A stretch of 64,000 nucleotides of DNA, taken from DATAFF01 sp963744915. Its GTDB lineage: Bacteria; Pseudomonadota; Alphaproteobacteria; Rhizobiales; Aestuariivirgaceae. Made by a program: the position numbers and the translations under genes. Of this stretch, positions 59,337 through 64,000 are shown in pieces. Within the stretch, counting starts at the first letter, position 1, and each line of letters starts with the position of its first letter. The notes under the pieces were generated by a model. That model was not told where the DNA came from. It was given only the letters and a program-made list of their open reading frames with translations, and did not search any database. Where the stretch lies: positions 1 to 64,000 of the forward strand of contig CAVUUY010000020.1 of NCBI GenBank assembly GCA_963744915.1, in the 5' to 3' direction.

Positions 59337-60088
59337 AACAGTCCGAGCAGTGGAACCGCAAGACGCTCATCCTGACCGGCGCATCGCGCGGCATCGGCCA
59401 TGCGACGGTGAAGCGTTTCTCCTCGGCCGGGTGGCGGGTGATCACCTGCTCGCGCCACCCGTTCCCGGAGAACTGCCCGTGGGAGGCGGGGCCGGAGGAT
59501 CACATCCAGGTCGATCTGGCGGATCCGGCCGGGACCGAGGCGGCGGTGCAGGAGATGCGGGAGCGCCTCAAGGACCAGGACAGCCGCCTCGATGCGCTTG
59601 TCAACAATGCGGCAGTCTCCCCGAAGGGGCCGGGCGGGTCGCGGCTCGATGCGATCGACACGACGATCGAGGACTGGAAGCTGGTGTTCCAGATCAATTT
59701 CTTCGCCCCGATGGCATTGGCCCGGGGCCTGCTCGGCGAATTGACCAAGGCGCAGGGGTCGGTGGTGAACGTCACCTCGATCGCCGGCTCGCGGGTGCAC
59801 CCCTTCGCCGGGGCGGCCTATTCCACCTCGAAGGCGGCGCTGGCGGCGCTCACCCGGGAGATGGCGCAGGATTTCGGCCGGCTCGGCGTCCGGGTCAATT
59901 CCATCTCGCCGGGGGAGATCGAGACCTCGATCCTGTCGCCGGGGACGGAGAAGATCATCCCGCAGATCCCCCTGCTCCGGCTCGGCAAGCCGGAAGAGGT
60001 GGCCAAGGCGATCTATTTCCTGTGCACCGACGCCTCGAGCTATGTCAGCGGCGCCGAGCTGCACATCAATGGCGGGCAACATGTCTGA
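59333..60088 (+). CDS. Short-chain dehydrogenase/reductase
   Basis: A 251-aa classical SDR. NAD(P) motif LILTGASRGIGHATVKRFSS, LVNNAAVSPKGPGGSRLDAI, active site VTSIAGSRVHPFAGAAYSTS then KAALAALTREMAQDFG (Ser, Tyr-x3-Lys) and VNSISPGEIETSILSPG. ATG 59333 overlaps the pdxH stop, and its own stop overlaps the start of the metC-like gene, so the three are one operon. The substrate is unknown. Confidence 0.9.
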   Translation: MKQSEQWNRKTLILTGASRGIGHATVKRFSSAGWRVITCSRHPFPENCPWEAGPEDHIQVDLADPAGTEAAVQEMRERLKDQDSRLDALVNNAAVSPKGPGGSRLDAIDTTIEDWKLVFQINFFAPMALARGLLGELTKAQGSVVNVTSIAGSRVHPFAGAAYSTSKAALAALTREMAQDFGRLGVRVNSISPGEIETSILSPGTEKIIPQIPLLRLGKPEEVAKAIYFLCTDASSYVSGAELHINGGQHV

Positions 60089-61223
60089 GACGAAGCTCGC
60101 GCCCGAGACGCTGGCCGCGCATGCCTATTTCGGGGCGGATCCGGCATCCGGAGCGGTGGTGCCGCCGCTCCATGCCGCAACCACCTATACGCGCGACGAT
60201 GCCTATCGGCTGCGCGACCCGGCGCGGAACTACTCCCGCAACGGCTCGCCGACGGTGGCGCTGGCGGAGCAGGTGATCGCGGCGCTCGAGGGAGCGGCCG
60301 AGGCCCGGCTGTTCGCCTCCGGAATGGCGGCGGTCGCCTCGCTGTTCGAGACGGTGCCGCAGGGCGCGCATGTGGCGGCGCCGCAGGTCATGTATTACGG
60401 CACCCGGCACTGGCTGCGGCAGCTCGAAGCCAAGGGTCGGATCGCGCTCACCCTGTTCGATCCCGACGCGCCCGGTGCGGTCGGCCGGGCGGTGGTCAAG
60501 GGGCGCACCGACATTCTGTGGATCGAGACGCCGATCAACCCGACATTGGGCATCATCGACATCGAAGAGGCGGCACAGATCGCCCATGGGGCGAACGCGA
60601 TCCTCGCCGTCGACTCGACGGCGGCGAGCCCGGTGCTGACCCAGCCCCTGGCGCTGGGGGCGGACATCGTCTTCCATTCGGCGACGAAATATCTGAACGG
60701 GCACAGCGACGTGCTGGCGGGCGCGCTCGCCAGCCGCGCCGTCGACGACCGGTGGCAGGCGATCGCGGCACATCGCACGGCGGTGGGAAACGTCCTTGGT
60801 TCCATGGAGGCCTGGATGCTGACCCGCGGCATGCGGACGCTGCATATCAGGGTGCGGAAATCCTGCGACAATGCGCTCGCGGTGGCGCAGCATCTGGCGC
60901 GGCATCCGGCCGTCGAACGGGTGCTCTATCCGGGATTGCCGGACCATCCCGGCCATAGGCTGGCACAGCGGCAGATGGCAGCCTTCGGCGGCATGCTGTC
61001 GATCCTCGTCAAGGGCGATCTCTCCCGGACCAATGCCGTCGTCCGCCGGCTCAGGGTGTTTCTCCCCGCCACCTCGCTCGGCGGTGTGGAAAGCCTGGCC
61101 GAGCACCGGGCGATCATCGAGGGTCCGGATAGCCCGGTGCCGGAAAACCTCATCCGGCTGTCGATCGGCATCGAGGCGGTCGAGGATCTGATCAACGACC
61201 TCGACCAGGCGCTGGCCGGCTGA
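60081..61223 (+). CDS. metC: Cystathionine beta-lyase-like PLP enzyme
   Basis: A 380-aa Cys/Met-metabolism PLP enzyme. Features: PPLHAATTYTRDDAYRLRDP, RNYSRNGSPTVALAEQVIAA, RLFASGMAAVASLFETVPQG, the PLP-Lys region FHSATKYLNGHSDVLAGAL and the C-terminal LPATSLGGVESLAEHRAI. This group includes MetC, MetB and MetZ; the alphaproteobacterial neighbour pattern and the NSRNGSPT-like motif favour a trans-sulphuration lyase, but the exact reaction is not certain. Synthesis of its cofactor is served by pdxH in the same operon. Confidence 0.8.
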   Translation: MSETKLAPETLAAHAYFGADPASGAVVPPLHAATTYTRDDAYRLRDPARNYSRNGSPTVALAEQVIAALEGAAEARLFASGMAAVASLFETVPQGAHVAAPQVMYYGTRHWLRQLEAKGRIALTLFDPDAPGAVGRAVVKGRTDILWIETPINPTLGIIDIEEAAQIAHGANAILAVDSTAASPVLTQPLALGADIVFHSATKYLNGHSDVLAGALASRAVDDRWQAIAAHRTAVGNVLGSMEAWMLTRGMRTLHIRVRKSCDNALAVAQHLARHPAVERVLYPGLPDHPGHRLAQRQMAAFGGMLSILVKGDLSRTNAVVRRLRVFLPATSLGGVESLAEHRAIIEGPDSPVPENLIRLSIGIEAVEDLINDLDQALAG

Positions 61224-61275
61224 TCCCTCGTCGTCAGGCATCGCGCTCCCCATATGAGGCGGCGGGAGCAAAACC

Positions 61276-62235
61276 ATGCTAGACGACACGCACACTCTAC
61301 CTCCAGATGATAAAGCGCTGCTCGATGCCTATTCTCTGGCGGTCACCTCGGCAGTCGACCGGGTGACGCCGTCGGTGATCCATATTGCGGTCGGCGGCAG
61401 CAATGGGCGGCTTGGCGCCGGTTCCGGCTTCATCGTCGCCGGCGACGGGCTCGTCCTCACCAACAGCCATGTGGTTCACGGCGCACGACAAGTATCCCTG
61501 ACGCTGCATGACGGCCGGGAGATTGCCGGCCATGTGCTCGGCGACGATCCGCACACCGATATCGCGGTGGTGCGCTCCGATGCCGGGCTCGATGCGCCAG
61601 CGGTCCGGCTTGCCAATTCGAAGTCGGTACGGTCCGGCCTTCTGGCGGTCGCCATCGGCAATCCGCTCGGCTTCCAGTCGACCGTCACGGCCGGCGTGGT
61701 GAGCGCCGTCGGACGCTCGCTCAGGGCGCGAACAGGACGGCTGATCGACGATGTGATCCAGACCGATGCGGCGCTCAATCCGGGCAATTCCGGCGGACCG
61801 CTGGTCAATTCGGCCGGCCAGGTGATCGGGGTCAACACCGCCATCATTCCGGGTGCCCAGGGCATCTGCTTCTCGGTCGCGAGCAATACCGCCCTGCAGG
61901 TGCTGCTGCAGGTCCTGCAGCATGGCCGGGTGCGGCGGGCAGCGCTCGGGGTCGAAGGGCAGGTCACGGTCATTCCCCGCCATGTGGCACGGCATGCAGC
62001 GGTCGAGCAGGCGACGGGGGTGCGGATCATGCGCATCCTCGGCGACAGCCCTGCAGCGGCGGCAGGGCTCCAGCCCGGCGACCTCATCATTGCCCTCGAC
62101 GGCCTGCCGGTGCTCGGCATCGACGATCTGCTCAGGGTCCTCGATCACGAGCGCATCGGGCGCAGCGTGCCGATCGTGGCGCTGCGCCGCGGCGAGCGGC
62201 TGGACAGGACGGTGGCGCCGAACGAACGGCGCTGA
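61276..62235 (+). CDS. HtrA/DegP-like serine protease with PDZ domain
   Basis: A 319-aa trypsin-fold protease. Catalytic triad: His in VLTNSHVVHGARQVSL, Asp in DPHTDIAVVRSD and Ser in NPGNSGGPLVNSAGQVIGVN. A single PDZ domain follows at about 240-315 (GVRIMRILGDSPAAAAGLQP, GDLIIALDGLPVLGIDDLL). Compared with DegP it lacks a second PDZ and shows no signal peptide or N-terminal membrane anchor (MLDDTHTLPPDDKALL), so it may act in the cytoplasm, or the start lies elsewhere. It follows the metC-like gene after 52 bp on the same strand. Confidence 0.85.
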   Translation: MLDDTHTLPPDDKALLDAYSLAVTSAVDRVTPSVIHIAVGGSNGRLGAGSGFIVAGDGLVLTNSHVVHGARQVSLTLHDGREIAGHVLGDDPHTDIAVVRSDAGLDAPAVRLANSKSVRSGLLAVAIGNPLGFQSTVTAGVVSAVGRSLRARTGRLIDDVIQTDAALNPGNSGGPLVNSAGQVIGVNTAIIPGAQGICFSVASNTALQVLLQVLQHGRVRRAALGVEGQVTVIPRHVARHAAVEQATGVRIMRILGDSPAAAAGLQPGDLIIALDGLPVLGIDDLLRVLDHERIGRSVPIVALRRGERLDRTVAPNERR

Positions 62236-62241
62236 TCCCGC

Positions 62242-63627
62242 TCAGGGGCGGCGCAGGCCTTCCTTGGTCACCCAAGCCTCGGTATCGGCCAAGGCGCGCT
62301 CGTACATGTCGAACATCTCGTCGATCTCGCCGTCATTGATCACCAGCGGCGGGCACAGCGCCACGGAATCACCCAGCATGCGGCAGATCAGCCCGTGCTT
62401 CTGGGCGAATTGGACGAACTGGAAGCCGACGCCATGCTTGGGATCGAAGGGGCGGCGGGTCGCCTTGTCGGCCACCATCTCGGCGGCCCCGATCAGGCCG
62501 ACGCCGCGCACCTCGCCGACCAGCGGGTGGTCGGCAAGCCTGGCAAAGCGCGACTGGAAGGTCGGCGACACCGCGCGCACGTGGTCGACGATCCGGTCGC
62601 GCTCGTAGATCTCGATCGTCTTAAGAGCCACGGCAGAAGCAACTGGATGGGCCGTGTAGGTATAGCCATGGCCGAATGTGCCGATCTTCTTCGATTGCTC
62701 GAGCATCGCTTGGTAGAGATCCTCCTCGATGCTGATGGCACCGAGCGGGAAGTAGGCCGAAGTCAGGGCCTTGGCCAGGGACACCGAATCCGGATTGAGC
62801 TTGAAGGTATCGGTGCCGAACCAATCGCCGGTGCGACCGAAGCCGCAGATCACCTCGTCGGCGATGAAGCGGATGTCGTAGCGCGCGAGAAGCGCCTCGA
62901 TCCTGGCGAAATAACCCTTGGGCGGCAGGATGACGCCGCCGGCTCCCATCACCGGCTCGGCGATGAAGGCGGCGACCGTGTCCGGGCCTTCGCGGAGGAT
63001 CATTTCCTCGAGGTCGCGCACCATCCGCTCGGAGAACTGCTCCTCGCTCTCGCCCGGCTCGGCGAAGCGGTAGTAATGCGGGCAGGAGGTGTGGAGGATG
63101 TTCTTGATCGGCAGGTCGAAATCGGTGTGGACGCTCGGCAGGCCGGTCAGCGAGCCCGAGGCGACGGTGACGCCGTGATAACCCTTGATGCGCGAGATGA
63201 TCTTCTTCTTCTCATGGCGGCCAAGGGCGTTGTTGTAGTACCAGGTCAGCTTGACCTGCATGTCGTTGGCTTCCGATCCTGACGAGCAGAACAGGATCTT
63301 GGAGGCCTCGCAGGGCACCAGCTCCTTCAGCTTCTCCGACAGCTCGATGGCGAGGTCGTTCGACTTGTGGCCGAACAGGTGGGTGTAGGGAAGCCGCTGC
63401 ATCTGCCGGGTGGCGGCGTCGACCAGCTCGCGGTTGCCATAGCCGAGGGCGGTGCACCAGAGGCCGGCCAGGCCCTCGATGTAGCGCTTGCCGTCGCTGT
63501 CGAACACAAAGATGCCGCGCCCCTCCTCGAGCACCAGAGGCCCCATTTCACGATGGCGCTGAAGATTGGTGTAGGGATGAATGACGGTTTCGATATCGCG
63601 AACCGCAAGATTGGACAGCGGGGCCAT
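62242..63627 (-). CDS. Class III (omega) aminotransferase
   Basis: A 461-aa PLP-dependent transaminase. Start ATG 63627 (MAPLSNLAVRDIETVIHPYT). Motifs: GKRYIEGLAGLWCTALGYGN, FCSSGSEANDMQVKLTWYYN (phosphate site), AEPVMGAGGVILPPKGYFA, IADEVICGFGRTGDWFGTD (Asp holding the PLP nitrogen), SLAKALTSAYFPLGA (PLP Lys) and FGHGYTYTAHPVASAVALKT. This subgroup usually transfers amino groups from beta-alanine, GABA, polyamines or taurine to pyruvate. It is divergent from the amidase at 63709, so an amide may be hydrolysed and its amine transaminated. Confidence 0.9.
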   Translation of the reverse strand: MAPLSNLAVRDIETVIHPYTNLQRHREMGPLVLEEGRGIFVFDSDGKRYIEGLAGLWCTALGYGNRELVDAATRQMQRLPYTHLFGHKSNDLAIELSEKLKELVPCEASKILFCSSGSEANDMQVKLTWYYNNALGRHEKKKIISRIKGYHGVTVASGSLTGLPSVHTDFDLPIKNILHTSCPHYYRFAEPGESEEQFSERMVRDLEEMILREGPDTVAAFIAEPVMGAGGVILPPKGYFARIEALLARYDIRFIADEVICGFGRTGDWFGTDTFKLNPDSVSLAKALTSAYFPLGAISIEEDLYQAMLEQSKKIGTFGHGYTYTAHPVASAVALKTIEIYERDRIVDHVRAVSPTFQSRFARLADHPLVGEVRGVGLIGAAEMVADKATRRPFDPKHGVGFQFVQFAQKHGLICRMLGDSVALCPPLVINDGEIDEMFDMYERALADTEAWVTKEGLRRP

Positions 63628-63708
63628 GAAAAACTCCTCAAGACTTGTGCGGTCGTGGGATAGTCTGTCCAGCACGCAAGATCAACGGGGCCCGCACGAA
63701 AGACTGCC

Positions 63709-64000
63709 ATGCAGGATGCCGACCTGATCCGCCTTCCGGCCCGAACCGTCGTCGATCTGCTCGCAAATGGCACGATCTCGCCCCTGGATTGCATCGACGT
63801 GCTGGAGCGTCGCATCGCGGCGGTCGACACCAAGGTCAATGCGCTCCCGGTGCTCTGTCTCGAGCGGGCTCGCGAGCGGGCGCGGCGGCTGATGCGGCAA
63901 CCGCCGGAACGGCGGGGACGGCTGGCCGGCCTGCCGCTGCCGATCAAGGATCTGACGGCGGTCGAGGGGGTGCGCACGACGCACGGCTCGACCATCTTCG
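63709..64000 (+). CDS. Amidase, N-terminal part (cut by window end)
   Basis: The first 97 codons of an amidase-signature enzyme: MQDADLIRLPARTVVDLLAN, SPLDCIDVLERRIAAVDTKV and the catalytic-Lys motif LAGLPLPIKDLTAVEGVRTT. The Ser-cisSer-Lys triad places the Lys here; both Ser lie beyond the window. Family members hydrolyse a wide range of amides. It is divergent from the aminotransferase with an 81-bp intergenic region. Confidence 0.85.
   Translation, partial: MQDADLIRLPARTVVDLLANGTISPLDCIDVLERRIAAVDTKVNALPVLCLERARERARRLMRQPPERRGRLAGLPLPIKDLTAVEGVRTTHGSTIF

Overview
The window comes from a GC-rich alphaproteobacterium, most likely of the order Hyphomicrobiales (Rhizobiales). Markers for this are the response regulator CpdR beside an N-formylglutamate amidohydrolase, the deacetylase-xseB-tlyA string, convergent aroC/fabI next to pdxH, EF-P with a divergent epmA, and an intergenic hairpin of the type common in rhizobial genomes. 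The genus cannot be fixed from sequence alone.

Positions 1-13.1 kb are accessory DNA full of broken genes. On the minus strand lies a decayed phage-like or satellite island: tyrosine integrase, unknown 262-aa protein, AlpA-type regulator, primase/helicase with several frameshifts, TubC-like zinc protein, and a terminase-small-subunit-like (DUF5681) gene. Fragments of DUF5681 genes recur six times between 1.1 and 7.5 kb. Almost every fragment is followed by a short GC-rich repeat built round the palindrome GGTACCGGTACC. Copies of this repeat sit at the broken ends of a PhoD-like gene and of coxB. Between them are small secreted proteins, a PRC-barrel protein and a Gly-rich protein.

Positions 13.4-18.9 kb return to chromosomal genes: a GlnE paralogue whose second nucleotidyltransferase domain has lost its catalytic aspartates, a Crp-type regulator, an N-formylglutamate amidohydrolase, cpdR and tRNA-Val(GAC). 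A compact 5-kb integrative element sits in that tRNA, bounded by 51-bp perfect direct repeats (18865-18915 and 23802-23852). It carries a tyrosine integrase (frameshifted), an Mrr-type restriction endonuclease (in-frame amber), a three-helix membrane protein, a ribbon-helix-helix regulator pair and an apparent HUH replication initiator. This is the best candidate for an undescribed system here.

Positions 24-31 kb hold miscellaneous envelope, transport and small hypothetical genes. Positions 29.8-43.4 kb look like one catabolic locus for an amino acid derivative, probably an N-methylated or betaine-type compound: 2-hydroxy-acid dehydrogenase, two RidA deaminases, D-amino-acid dehydrogenase-like flavoprotein, complete Liv ABC importer, LysR regulator, TMADH-like N-demethylase and Rieske oxygenase. 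A quaternary-amine importer with a fused double permease follows at 45.4-49.4 kb, then asparaginase, an MFS carrier and efp, with epmA divergent. Positions 53.5-64 kb are mostly housekeeping: deacetylase, xseB, tlyA, a methyltransferase, aroC, fabI, pdxH, an SDR, a metC-like lyase, an HtrA-like protease, a class III aminotransferase and the start of an amidase cut by the window edge.
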